NCBI GenBank assembly: GCA_963794385.1
Contig: CAWCDT010000002.1
Coordinates: 221,383-285,382 of the forward strand
Source: Gaiellasilicea sp963794385
GTDB taxonomy: Bacteria > Actinomycetota > Thermoleophilia > Gaiellales > Gaiellaceae
Reading direction: 5' to 3'
Length of the DNA: 64,000 nucleotides
Shown here: positions 8,907 to 16,604 of the stretch, one piece after another
How positions within the stretch are numbered: position 1 is the stretch's first letter
Layout of the letters: every line of letters begins with the position of its first letter
Translations under genes and position numbers: made by a program
Notes under the pieces: generated by a model
The model's input: the letters and a program-made list of their open reading frames with translations, nothing else
Databases searched by the model: none
Told to the model about the DNA's origin: nothing

Positions 8907-9904
8907 GTCAGCTCGCGGTAGAGCTCGAGGTGAGCCTGCGCCGCGGCGTCCCAGGTCAGCTCGGCCCTGGCTCGCAGCGCGCCGGCCCGCGCCTCCGCGA
9001 GGGCTCCCTCGTCGTCGAGCAGCTCGCCGATCGCGGCGGCGAGGCCGTCGACGTCGTCGGGCGCGACAACGCGACCCGCTCCGAAGGCCCGAACCGGCTC
9101 GGCGAGGCCGCCCACGTCGTAGACGACCGCGGGCATCCCGGCGCCGAGCGCGCGCAGCAGCGCCCCGCTCTGGTCGAGCTCGGCCCGGTAGGGAAAGACG
9201 GCCAGGGTCGACTCCGCGAGTGCCCGGTCGATCTCGGCCTCTGAAAGGAAGGCGTGACTGTCGCCCGCGACCCGGAGCTCCGCGCCCGCCACCCGGGCGA
9301 CGGCCTCCCGCGCATGCTCGAGTTGCTTGTAGGGGCGCACCAGGCCCAGAGCGAGAACGGTTCGGCCGTCGTCGCGTCGTCCCGGGTCGCTCGGCGAGAC
9401 GGGATGGGGGATCACCCGCAGCTTCGCGGCCGGGACGCCGAACGCGGTCAGCGCATCGCGGCCGTTCTCCGAGTGGACGACGATCCGCTCGAAACGCGCG
9501 AATGCACGCCGCCAGAGACCCGTCTTGGCGGCGGTTCGCCGCGGGAGGAGGTCGTGTGCGGTCAGCACGAGCGGCGCGCGGTGCCGAAGGAGCCGCGCGT
9601 CCAGCTCGGGGGCGGCGAGCCACTGCACGTGGACGACGTCGGCGGCGGTCGCCGCGAGGCGGGCGAGCCCGAGCGGGTGCTCGACGGCCTTCAGCGGCAG
9701 CCGCAGCCGGGAGCGCCGAAAGAGGCGCGACGAAAGCGGGTAGAAGAGCTCCCGGCGCCGGTAACCGTCGGGGGCGGGGACGTCGCCGAAGCGAAATCGG
9801 GACGTGACGAGCTCGACCTCGGCGCCGGCGCGCGCGAGCGCGGCGGCGAGGTCGTGGTCGTACGGCGGCGTGAACGCGGGTGGATCGGCGATGACGACGC
9901 GCAT
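8903..9904 (-). CDS. GT4-family glycosyltransferase
   Basis: 333 residues with the two-Rossmann GT-B layout. The N-terminal domain starts MRVVIADPPAFTPPYDHDLAAALARAGAEVELVTS, followed by ADVVHVQWLAAPELDARLLR and LTAHDLLPRR. The C-terminal nucleotide-sugar domain includes TVLALGLVRPYKQLEHA, ESTLAVFPYRAELDQSGALLRALGAGMPAVVYDVGGLAEPV (the EX7E-like region, here with D and Q replacing the first Glu) and RVVAPDDVDGLAAAIGELL. It probably transfers a sugar onto a lipid or glycan in the cytoplasm; the acceptor is unknown. It is divergent from the EEP gene with only 21 bases between start codons, and it leads the GT, acidic protein and GH15 unit. Confidence 0.85.
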   Translation of the reverse strand: MRVVIADPPAFTPPYDHDLAAALARAGAEVELVTSRFRFGDVPAPDGYRRRELFYPLSSRLFRRSRLRLPLKAVEHPLGLARLAATAADVVHVQWLAAPELDARLLRHRAPLVLTAHDLLPRRTAAKTGLWRRAFARFERIVVHSENGRDALTAFGVPAAKLRVIPHPVSPSDPGRRDDGRTVLALGLVRPYKQLEHAREAVARVAGAELRVAGDSHAFLSEAEIDRALAESTLAVFPYRAELDQSGALLRALGAGMPAVVYDVGGLAEPVRAFGAGRVVAPDDVDGLAAAIGELLDDEGALAEARAGALRARAELTWDAAAQAHLELYRELT

Positions 9905-9910
9905 CGTTCG

Positions 9911-9916
9911 TAGGGT
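9911..9916 (+). promoter_or_regulatory. Putative -10 box for a leaderless EEP transcript
   Basis: TAGGGT lies nine bases before the GTG start at 9926, with no Shine-Dalgarno sequence between. The spacing matches similar boxes before murA, the HisB-like gene and sepF. No clear -35 is seen. Confidence 0.35.
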
Positions 9917-9925
9917 ATTGCGCCC

Positions 9926-10633
9926 GTGCTCGTGCGCAGCTGGAACGTCTTCCACGGCAACACGTCCCCGCCGGGGCGCCGCAGCCACATGGAGGAGATG
10001 GTGCGCCTGGCGACGGCGGACCGGCCCGACGTCCTCTGCCTGCAGGAGCTGCCGCTCTGGGCGCGTCAGCAGCTGCCGCGCTGGAGCGGGATGACAGAGC
10101 TCAGCGTCGTAACGCGGCCGGCGCCGCTCGGGGACTGGCTCGGGGGGGTGATCACGCGCCTCCACAACGGCTTCTTCCGCTCGGCCCTGGCGGGCCAGGC
10201 GAACGCGATCCTGCTGGCACCCGGTCTCCAGCCGCTCGAGCACCGCGCGTTCCGGATCGACGAGCGACGGCAGGAACAGCGCTGGTGCCACGCCGTCAAG
10301 CTCGACGACCTCGTCGTCGCGAACCTGCACGCGACGAACGACTTCCGGCATCCGGACGTCCCCGCTGCCGAGGTCCTTCGCGCGGAGGCGTTCGTGACAG
10401 AGCTGGCGGGAGGGCTCGCAGGCGGACTCCCGTGCGTGCTGGCGGGCGACTTCAACCTGCGCGCCGAGCACCTGCGCGAACTGCCCGGCTGGTCCGCGCT
10501 CGGGCCCGGGATCGACCACGTGCTCGTCCGGGGGCTCACCGCCTCGCCGCTCTCGGCCTGGCCGCTCGACCGGCGGCGTCATGATGGCCAGGTGCTCTCC
10601 GACCACGCTCCCGTCGAGGTGACGATCGGATGA
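9926..10633 (+). CDS. Endonuclease/exonuclease/phosphatase family hydrolase
   Basis: 235-residue EEP-fold metal-dependent phosphoesterase. Motifs are in order: RSWNVFHG (the metal-positioning Asn), DVLCLQELP (metal-binding Glu), VVANLHATND, LAGDFNLR (catalytic Asp-Asn pair) and VLSDHAPVEV (the terminal SDH). The insert GVITRLHNGFFRSALAGQANAILLAPGL faces the substrate side. Members cleave DNA, phosphoinositides or other phosphodiesters; the substrate here is unknown. It starts at GTG and overlaps the next gene by ATGA, so the two are likely co-translated. Confidence 0.85.
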   Translation: MLVRSWNVFHGNTSPPGRRSHMEEMVRLATADRPDVLCLQELPLWARQQLPRWSGMTELSVVTRPAPLGDWLGGVITRLHNGFFRSALAGQANAILLAPGLQPLEHRAFRIDERRQEQRWCHAVKLDDLVVANLHATNDFRHPDVPAAEVLRAEAFVTELAGGLAGGLPCVLAGDFNLRAEHLRELPGWSALGPGIDHVLVRGLTASPLSAWPLDRRRHDGQVLSDHAPVEVTIG

Positions 10634-11676
10634 CCAACGCGGAGGCACGCGCTCTGTTTCCCATCCTCGATCGGGTCGCCTACCTGAACGCGGGCACGTT
10701 CGGCCCACTCGCCCGCCCGACCGCGGAGGCGGTGCGGCGGCAGCTGGACGCCGATCTCGAGCAGGGCCGGATGGGGAAGGCGTATTTCGAGGCGATGCTC
10801 GAGCTCCGGGCGGAGGTGCGAAGGGCCGTCGCTGTGCTCGTGGGGGTCGAGCCGGAGCAGATCTCGCTCACGGGCTCGACGACGGACGGCTGCAACATCG
10901 TGCTCGCCGGGCTGGGGCTCGGCCCCGAGGACGAGGTCGTGATCACCGGTGAGGAGCACTTCGGCCTCACCGGCCCGGTGTACACGAGCGGCGCCCGTGT
11001 CGTCGTGACCGCCGCCGATCCGGATGCGATCCTGGCGGCCGTCACCCCGCGCACCCGGCTCCTGGCGCTCTCGCAGGTGCTCTGGACGAGCGGCCGCATG
11101 CTGCCGGTACACGAGCTGCGCGAGCGCGCGGGCGTCCCGATCCTCGTCGACGGAGCACAGTCGGTGGGCGCGATCCCGGTCGACGCCTCGGGACTCGACT
11201 TCTTGACCATCTCCGGGCAGAAGTGGCTCTGCGGCCCGGACGCGACGGGAGCGCTCGTCGTCGCCGACCCTGAGCGGCTCCGGATCACGCGGCCGAGCTA
11301 CTTCTCGCAGTCCGAGTACGAGCCGTCCGGCCGCTTCCAGCCCGCCGACGGCGCAGCCCGCTTCGATCCGGGCTGGATCGCGACCGCGAGCCTGGCGGGC
11401 TTCCTGACCGCGCTCGGGCTGCCGCCGGAGTGGCGCTTCGAGCGCGCCGCCGAGCAGGCGCGCCGCTGCCGGGAGCTGCTCGCTCCGCACGTGGAGCTCG
11501 TCCCGGGCGGCGCGACGCTCGTCGCCTTCCGCGCCGAGGACCCGCCGGCGCTCGTGGAGCGCCTCGCGGAAGCGGACGTCGCCGTGCGCGAGATCCCGGG
11601 CACCGGGCTCGTCCGCGTCTCGTGCGGCTGGTGGACGAGCGACGACGACCTCGAGCGGCTCGTCGCGGCCTTGTAA
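10630..11676 (+). CDS. Class V aminotransferase, cysteine desulfurase/isopenicillin-N-epimerase-like
   Basis: 348-residue PLP enzyme. It has YLNAGTFGPLARP at the N-terminus, SLTGSTTDGCNIVLAGLGL (phosphate cup), ILVDGAQSVGAIPVD with the Asp that binds the pyridine nitrogen and the Gln/Ser pair, and LTISGQKWLCGPDATGALVV carrying the Schiff-base Lys. The short C-terminal domain ends VRVSCGWWTSDDDLERLV. There is no SufS-type Cys loop, so an epimerase, kynureninase-like or transaminase role is as likely as sulfur transfer. Its TAA stop lies within a degenerate copy of the window's palindromic element. Confidence 0.8.
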   Translation: MTNAEARALFPILDRVAYLNAGTFGPLARPTAEAVRRQLDADLEQGRMGKAYFEAMLELRAEVRRAVAVLVGVEPEQISLTGSTTDGCNIVLAGLGLGPEDEVVITGEEHFGLTGPVYTSGARVVVTAADPDAILAAVTPRTRLLALSQVLWTSGRMLPVHELRERAGVPILVDGAQSVGAIPVDASGLDFLTISGQKWLCGPDATGALVVADPERLRITRPSYFSQSEYEPSGRFQPADGAARFDPGWIATASLAGFLTALGLPPEWRFERAAEQARRCRELLAPHVELVPGGATLVAFRAEDPPALVERLAEADVAVREIPGTGLVRVSCGWWTSDDDLERLVAAL

Positions 11677-11686
11677 CAGACTGTTG
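11674..11686. repeat. Palindromic element, degenerate copy
   Basis: TAACAGACTGTTG matches the core of the elements at 1703-1729 and 14509-14529, with one G-T pair at the outer end. It spans the stop codon of the aminotransferase and ends one base before the stop of the convergent HD-domain gene. Confidence 0.5.
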
Positions 11687-12262
11687 CTAGGCGGCGTCGG
11701 CCGTCGTGCGCAGGCCGAGCTCCTTCGCGATCGGCTGCAGCGCAGCGACGACGTTCGCGATGTGCTCGTCGAGCTCGAGGCCGAGCAGCTCGGCGCCCGC
11801 GTAGACCTCGTCGCGGTGCACGCCGGCCGCGAAGGACGGCTGCTTCAGCTTCTTGCGCACCGACTTCGGCTCCAGCCCCTCGAGGCCGGTGGGGCGCACG
11901 AGGCCGCAGGCGTGCACGAAGCCCGAGATCTCGTCACAGGCGAAGAGCGTCTTCTTGAGCGGGGTGTCGCGCTCCAGGTGGAGGTGCTCGGCGTGCGAGA
12001 GGATCGCCTCGATCACTTCCTCGGGGTAGCCCTCCTCGCGCAGGATCGGCGCGCCGTCCTGGGGGTGCTGATCGAGCGTCGGGTGGATCTCGTAGTCGAA
12101 GTCGTGCAGGAGCGCGACGACGCCCCACAGCTCCTCGTCCTCGCCGAACCGGCGTGCGTACGACCGTGTCGACGCCTCGACCGCGAGCGCGTGCCGGAGC
12201 AGCGACTCGCTCTTCGTGTACCGCGTGAGCGTCTCCCACGCCCTCTCCCGCGTCGGCTCCAT
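11687..12262 (-). CDS. HD-domain putative phosphohydrolase
   Basis: 191 residues of the small HD superfamily that COG2316-type proteins belong to. Metal ligands are visible: LLRHALAVEA (first His), VALLHDFDYEIHP (the HD doublet), LSHAEHLH and a later Asp in FACDEISGFVHA. VRPTGLEGLEPKSVRKKLKQPSFAAGVHRD is the conserved C-terminal half of this family. Probably a cytoplasmic nucleotide or phosphate-ester hydrolase; the substrate is not known. It is divergent from murA, with only 23 bases between the two start codons. Confidence 0.8.
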   Translation of the reverse strand: MEPTRERAWETLTRYTKSESLLRHALAVEASTRSYARRFGEDEELWGVVALLHDFDYEIHPTLDQHPQDGAPILREEGYPEEVIEAILSHAEHLHLERDTPLKKTLFACDEISGFVHACGLVRPTGLEGLEPKSVRKKLKQPSFAAGVHRDEVYAGAELLGLELDEHIANVVAALQPIAKELGLRTTADAA

Positions 12263-12270
12263 CGGCCGTC

Positions 12271-12276
12271 TACAGT
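12271..12276 (+). promoter_or_regulatory. Putative -10 box for a leaderless murA transcript
   Basis: TACAGT lies nine bases before the GTG at 12286 in a 23-base divergent gap; no ribosome-binding site fits in between. No good -35 hexamer was found. Confidence 0.4.
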
Positions 12277-12285
12277 ACCCGGCCC

Positions 12286-13593
12286 GTGGCCGCTACTACG
12301 CTCTCCACTGGAATGCAGGCATTCGTGATCGAGGGCGGCCGGCCGCTCAGCGGGACCGTTCGCGCCGCCGGCAACAAGAACGGTGCGCTGCCGATTCTCG
12401 CCGCCTGCGTGCTGGCAAACGAGCCCGTTCAGCTCACGAACGTCCCCCGGATTCGCGACGTCCAGACGATGCTCGACCTGCTCACGGACATCGGTGCGGA
12501 TGTCGAGTGGACGGCCGGGAACGACGTCACCGTCGACACCACAGGCGTGCACAAGACGGAGCTCGACGAGGAGCTTTGCCGGCGCATCCGCGCCTCGTTC
12601 CTGCTCGCGGGCCCGCTGCTCGCCCGGTTCGGGAAGGTCGTCGTGCCGCCTCCCGGCGGGGACGTGATCGGCCGACGCCGCCTCGACCCGCACATCCACG
12701 GCCTCGCCGAGCTCGGCACCGAGATCTCGATCAACGGGCGCTTCGAGATGAGCGCGCCGGCGCTCCGCGGCAAGCCCGTCTTCCTCGACGAGGCGAGCGT
12801 GATGGCGACCGAGAACGTGATCATGGCGGCCGTTCTCGCCGAGGGTGAGACCGTGATCGGGAACGCGGCCTGCGAGCCGCACGTCCAGGACCTCTGCCGC
12901 TTCCTCGTCTCGCTCGGCGCCCGGATCGAGGGAATCGAGTCGAACGTGCTCAGGGTCGAGGGCGTGAAGGAGCTCCACGGGGGAACATGGCGGATCGCCC
13001 CGGAGCACATCGAGGTCGGCAGCTTCATCGGGCTCGCCGCCACGACCGGCAGCGACCTGACGATCGAGGACGTCGAGCCGCGCGACCTGGTCTCGATCCT
13101 GCCCGCCTTCGAGCGCCTCGGCGTGCGCGTCGAGGTGGGGGAGAAGACGGTCCACGTTCCGCCGGGGCAGGAGCTCGTGGTCCAGGACGATCTCGGCGGG
13201 CAGATCCCCAAGATCGAGGACGGTCCCTGGCCCGCGTTCCCGGCCGACCTCACCTCGATCGCCGTCGTCACGGCCACCCAGGCGCAGGGCACGGTGCTCG
13301 TCTTCGAGAAGATGTTCGAGAGCCGCCTGTTCTTCGTCGACAAGCTGGTCGCGATGGGCGCCCGGATCATCCTCTGCGACCCGCACCGGGCCGTCGTCAC
13401 CGGTCCGGCCCACCTCTACGGTGAGCGGCTGACGAGCCCCGACATCCGCGCCGGGATGGCCATGCTGATCGCCGCACTCTGCGCGGAGGGCGTGTCGACG
13501 ATCGGGAACGTCGCCGAGATCGACCGCGGGTACGAGCGGATCGACGAGCGCCTGCGCAACCTCGGCGCCCGGATCGAGCGCGTCGAGTCGTAG
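12286..13593 (+). CDS. murA: UDP-N-acetylglucosamine 1-carboxyvinyltransferase MurA, Cys-to-Asp form
   Basis: 435-residue EPSP-synthase-fold enzyme that transfers enolpyruvate from PEP to UDP-GlcNAc, the first committed step of peptidoglycan synthesis. GGRPLSGTVRAAGNKNGALPILAA is the N-terminal signature with the catalytic Lys-Asn. RASFLLAGPLLARFG precedes the catalytic loop, which reads PGGDVIG: Asp at residue 126 (bases 12661-12663) stands where most MurA proteins have the Cys attacked by fosfomycin. Later conserved blocks are ENVIMAAVLAEGET and FPADLTSIAVVTATQAQG. The start is GTG 12286, or ATG 12313 which would begin MQAFVIEGG. Confidence 0.95.
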   Translation: MAATTLSTGMQAFVIEGGRPLSGTVRAAGNKNGALPILAACVLANEPVQLTNVPRIRDVQTMLDLLTDIGADVEWTAGNDVTVDTTGVHKTELDEELCRRIRASFLLAGPLLARFGKVVVPPPGGDVIGRRRLDPHIHGLAELGTEISINGRFEMSAPALRGKPVFLDEASVMATENVIMAAVLAEGETVIGNAACEPHVQDLCRFLVSLGARIEGIESNVLRVEGVKELHGGTWRIAPEHIEVGSFIGLAATTGSDLTIEDVEPRDLVSILPAFERLGVRVEVGEKTVHVPPGQELVVQDDLGGQIPKIEDGPWPAFPADLTSIAVVTATQAQGTVLVFEKMFESRLFFVDKLVAMGARIILCDPHRAVVTGPAHLYGERLTSPDIRAGMAMLIAALCAEGVSTIGNVAEIDRGYERIDERLRNLGARIERVES

Positions 13594-13599
13594 ACCCTG

Positions 13600-13605
13600 T
13601 ATACG
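13600..13605 (+). promoter_or_regulatory. Putative -10 box for the HisB-like gene
   Basis: TATACG lies nine bases upstream of the ATG at 13615, just after the murA stop. No ribosome-binding site lies between, so a leaderless start is possible. No strong -35 is seen. Confidence 0.35.
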
Positions 13606-13614
13606 CTCGCGGGC

Positions 13615-14103
13615 ATGAGCGCCCGCGTCTCGAGCGGGGACGGGACGGCCACGGTCGCCACCGGCATCCCCGTCCTCGACCACCTGCTGACGCTGCTCGC
13701 ACGCAGCGGCCGCTTCCAGCTCAACCTCGAGCTGCCGCCCGGCGACGCAGAGGCGGAGGTCGCGGACGCGGGCCGCGCCCTCGGTGAGGCGGTGCGAGAC
13801 CTCTTGCGGGCCGAGGACGCTCCGGGGCACGGCTCGGCCTTCGTGCCTGCCGACGAGGCCCTCGCACAGGTCGCGCTCGAGGTTTCCGGGCGGCCGCTCG
13901 TGGCCAGCAACGTCGACCTGACCGAGGCCCGGGCGGGAGGGCTGCGCCGCGACCTGGCCGCCAGCTTCCTGGACGCGCTCGCGCATTCTGCCGGGTTGAC
14001 GCTGCACGTTCGACTGATCGAAGGGGAGGACTCGCAGCACGTCCTCGAAGCGATCTTCAAGGCGCTCGGCGCCGCCCTCGCGGAAGCGTCCGGCCGAGCC
14101 TGA
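13615..14103 (+). CDS. HisB-fold paralog lacking the metal-binding histidines
   Basis: 162 residues colinear with imidazoleglycerol-phosphate dehydratase: TGIPVLDHLLTLLARSGRFQLNLELPPGD matches the HisB N-terminal repeat and EDSQHVLEAIFKALGAALAEA the C-terminal repeat. The two HisB signatures that hold Mn, HHTVED and NxHHxxEA, are absent: the first is replaced by AEVADAG and the second keeps one His and the Glu. The dehydratase reaction should therefore not be possible as in HisB. It lies between murA and ridA, not in a his operon. Most likely a non-catalytic or re-purposed paralog; function unknown. Confidence 0.65.
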   Translation: MSARVSSGDGTATVATGIPVLDHLLTLLARSGRFQLNLELPPGDAEAEVADAGRALGEAVRDLLRAEDAPGHGSAFVPADEALAQVALEVSGRPLVASNVDLTEARAGGLRRDLAASFLDALAHSAGLTLHVRLIEGEDSQHVLEAIFKALGAALAEASGRA

Positions 14104-14117
14104 CAAGGAGGAAAGCC

Positions 14118-14507
14118 GTGTCCGAGAAGGAGATCGTTCGCACCGAGCGCGCGCCTGCGCCGTTCCAGGGCGCTCCCTACAACCAGGCGGTCAAGGCGGG
14201 CGGCCTCGTCTTCGTCGCAGGCCAGCTCGGTGTGCGGCCCGGAGCGTCGGAGATGGTCGGCGACACGGTCGGTGAGCAGACCGAGCAGGTGATGCAGAAC
14301 CTGGGCGCGATCCTCGAGGCGGCCGGAAGCGGGCTCGACAGGCTCGTGAAGACGACCGTCTTCCTGCAACATCTCGACGACTTCGCGGGGATGAACGAGG
14401 TCTACGCGGCCCACATCGGCGACAACCCGCCGGCCCGCTCGACCGTCGAGGTGGCGAAGCTCCCCTCGGGTGCGCTCGTCGAGATCGAAGCGGTTGGGTT
14501 GCTCTAG
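14118..14507 (+). CDS. ridA: RidA-family enamine/imine deaminase
   Basis: 129-residue YjgF/YER057c/UK114 protein. RidA hydrolyses reactive 2-aminoacrylate-type enamines released by PLP enzymes and so protects other PLP enzymes. Visible motifs are APYNQAVKAGGLVFVAGQLG at the N-terminus, TEQVMQNLGAILEAAGSGLDRLVKTTVFLQHLDDF, and NPPARSTVEVAKLPSGALVEIEAVG, which holds the substrate-binding Arg and the C-terminal Glu. It starts at a GTG preceded by AAGGAGG eight bases upstream. A perfect palindrome begins two bases after the TAG stop. Confidence 0.92.
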   Translation: MSEKEIVRTERAPAPFQGAPYNQAVKAGGLVFVAGQLGVRPGASEMVGDTVGEQTEQVMQNLGAILEAAGSGLDRLVKTTVFLQHLDDFAGMNEVYAAHIGDNPPARSTVEVAKLPSGALVEIEAVGLL

Positions 14508-14508
14508 C

Positions 14509-14529
14509 CAAGTAACAGACTGTTACTTG
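14509..14529. repeat. Palindromic element copy 2, between ridA and the CCA-enzyme gene
   Basis: Perfect inverted repeat with 10-base arms around a central A and the same GTAACAGACTGTTAC core as the copy inside dnaE2. It lies directly after the ridA stop and 15 bases before the next start. It could end ridA transcription, but there is no run of T. Confidence 0.75.
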
Positions 14530-14544
14530 CCGCAGAATGGCGCC

Positions 14545-15909
14545 GTGTGGAGCTCGGTCGCCGACTACGTGCACTCCCTCGGAATCGACGCGTACGTCGT
14601 CGGCGGCGCCGTGCGCGACGAGCTGCTCGGGATCCCTCCCCGGGAGCTCGACTTCGTCGTTCCCGGCGTCGACCACACCGAGCTACGAACCTTGCTGGAG
14701 CCTCACGGCAAGGTCGAGGATCTCGTCGTCGCCGACCAGCGCGTCGGGCTCCGCCTGCTGCCGCGGGACCGAGACGCGCGGGCCCTGCAGCCGGCCGGGA
14801 TCGAGTTCGCTCCGCCGCGCGTCGAGCGCTCGACCGGGCCTGGGCGCCACGATTTCGAGATCGTCGCCGACGGGGCCGTCACGCTCGAGCAGGACATGGA
14901 GCGGCGCGACTTCACGATCAACGCGATCGCCCGGCGGCTCGAGACAGGCGAGCTGCTCGACCCGCTGCGCGGGCGGGAGGACCTGGCGCGGCGCAGCCTG
15001 AGGACCACGAGCCCGACGAGCTTCCGCGACGACCCGCTGCGGATCGTGCGCGGGCTGCGCTTCGTCTCGCAGCTCGGCTTCGAGCCGGACGAGGACACGC
15101 TGCGCCAGATGCACGACTGGGCGCCGCAGATCCGATACGTCTCGGCCGAGCGGATCGGCGGCGGCCTGGCCGCGGACGGCATGGGCGAGCTGTCGAAGCT
15201 GCTGCTGGGCGCGCACCCCGCCAGGGCGCTGCGGCTCGCCCGCGACGCAGGCGTGCTCACCCAGGTCCTGCCCGAGTTCGAGCCCGCCTTCGGCTACGAG
15301 CAGCCCAGCCCCCGGCAGAACCGGCCGCTCGACGAGCACGTCTTCGCGGTCGTTCAGGCCGCGGCGGACGCGGATGCCGCGCTGGCGGTGCGCCTCGGCG
15401 CCCTCTTGCACGATCTCGCCAAGCCGGAGACGGATCGCGACGGCGGCGACCATGCGGCGCGCGGCGCCGCGATCGCCGGGGCGGTGCTGCGCCGCCTCCG
15501 TTATCCGAGTCGGATGGTGCAGTACGTCACGCGTCTCGTCCGCGAGCACGCGTTCGTCATCCCCGGAGAAGCGACGGCCGTCGACGCGCGCCGTTTTCTG
15601 CGCGCGCACGGCGAACGGCTCGCTCTCGACTTGCTCGAGCACAAGGCGGCCGACCTCGCGGCCAAGCACGTCCCGCCGGAGGAGCAGGAAGCACTCGCCC
15701 GTCTGCGGACGCTGGTCGAGCAGGAGCGCTCGAGCGCCTACCGCCTGGCCGACCTCGCGATCGACGGCAATGACCTGATTACGATCGGCTTCCGGGAGAG
15801 CCCGCAGCTCGGCGCGGTGCTCCACGAGCTGCTCACCCGCGTCGTCGACGATCCGAGCCTGAACACGCGCGATCACCTGCTGGCCGAGGCGGCGCGGGAG
15901 CTGCCGTGA
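14545..15909 (+). CDS. CCA-adding-type tRNA nucleotidyltransferase with HD domain
   Basis: 454-residue class II nucleotidyltransferase. The head domain shows YVVGGAVRDELLG followed by PRELDFVVPG, where E-x-D stands at the catalytic pair (DxD in E. coli Cca), then RRDFTINAIARRL and DPLRGREDLARRSLRTTSPTSFRDDPLRIVRGLRFVSQLGF, the nucleotide-selecting RNA-binding part. The C-terminal HD domain has GALLHDLAKPETDRDGGDHAARG. Likely role: CCA addition or repair at tRNA 3' ends; an A-adding or poly(A) role cannot be excluded. The start is GTG 14545. It overlaps the next gene by GTGA. Confidence 0.85.
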   Translation: MWSSVADYVHSLGIDAYVVGGAVRDELLGIPPRELDFVVPGVDHTELRTLLEPHGKVEDLVVADQRVGLRLLPRDRDARALQPAGIEFAPPRVERSTGPGRHDFEIVADGAVTLEQDMERRDFTINAIARRLETGELLDPLRGREDLARRSLRTTSPTSFRDDPLRIVRGLRFVSQLGFEPDEDTLRQMHDWAPQIRYVSAERIGGGLAADGMGELSKLLLGAHPARALRLARDAGVLTQVLPEFEPAFGYEQPSPRQNRPLDEHVFAVVQAAADADAALAVRLGALLHDLAKPETDRDGGDHAARGAAIAGAVLRRLRYPSRMVQYVTRLVREHAFVIPGEATAVDARRFLRAHGERLALDLLEHKAADLAAKHVPPEEQEALARLRTLVEQERSSAYRLADLAIDGNDLITIGFRESPQLGAVLHELLTRVVDDPSLNTRDHLLAEAARELP

Positions 15910-16604
15910 TCCGCTGGTCGCCGCCCGGCCCGTACGAGATCGCCTTCTCGACCCGACAGGGCGGCGTGAGCACGGGTCCGTACGCCTCGCTCAACCTCGG
16001 TCGCCTGACCGGCGACGACGTCGAGCGGGTGGACGAGAACCGGCGTCGGGTCTGCGCCGAGGTCGGAGGCGACCTGGAGCGGCTCGCGCTCAACCGGCAG
16101 GTGCACTCGGCGATCGTTCACGGGGCGGAGCCGGGAGCCCGCGGCGAGCCCGGTGACGGGCTCTGGACGGAGGAGCCGAACCTGCCCGTGCTCGCCATGA
16201 CCGCCGACTGCCTCCCGATCGCGCTCGCGCGGGTTGACGGCCCGCGTCCTGGTGTCGCCGTCCTCCACGCGGGCTGGCGCGGACTGCTGGGTGGGCTGGT
16301 CAGCGAAGGTGTTCGTGTGCTCGGCGGCCGCCTCCACGCCGCGCTCGGCCCCGCGATCGGGCCGTGCTGCTACAAGGTCGGGCCCGAGGTGTCAGAGCCG
16401 TTCGCGGCCGCCTTCGGCGCTGATGTCCTGCACGGCCGCAACCTCGATCTCTGGTCCGCGGCCGAGCGCGCGCTGCGCGAGGCCGGAGTCGAGGAGGTGG
16501 AGCGGCTCGAGCTCTGCACGTCGTGCAACGCCGACCTCTTCTTCTCGCACCGCCGCACCGGCGAGCCCCGCGGCGTCCAGGGTGTGATCGCTCGTGTCGC
16601 CTGA
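15906..16604 (+). CDS. pgeF: YfiH/PgeF-family (laccase domain) purine nucleoside phosphorylase-like protein
   Basis: 232 residues. The YfiH family (DUF152, Cu-oxidase_4) is reported as a peptidoglycan-editing factor and as a zinc-dependent purine nucleoside phosphorylase/adenosine deaminase. The three metal-site segments are present: NRQVHSAIVHGAE, MTADCLPIALA and VLHAGWRGLLGG. ALGPAIGPCCYKVGPEV and ELCTSCNADLFFSHRRTG complete the signature. It is placed directly before yggS and sepF, as in many Gram-positive division clusters, and overlaps yggS by 11 bases. Confidence 0.9.
   Translation: MIRWSPPGPYEIAFSTRQGGVSTGPYASLNLGRLTGDDVERVDENRRRVCAEVGGDLERLALNRQVHSAIVHGAEPGARGEPGDGLWTEEPNLPVLAMTADCLPIALARVDGPRPGVAVLHAGWRGLLGGLVSEGVRVLGGRLHAALGPAIGPCCYKVGPEVSEPFAAAFGADVLHGRNLDLWSAAERALREAGVEEVERLELCTSCNADLFFSHRRTGEPRGVQGVIARVA

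Noticed and set aside
12013..14106. A 697-codon open frame on the minus strand across murA and the HisB-like gene
   Set aside because: It is antisense to well-supported genes, has an Asp/Arg/Gly-rich composition without domains, and results from the high GC content.
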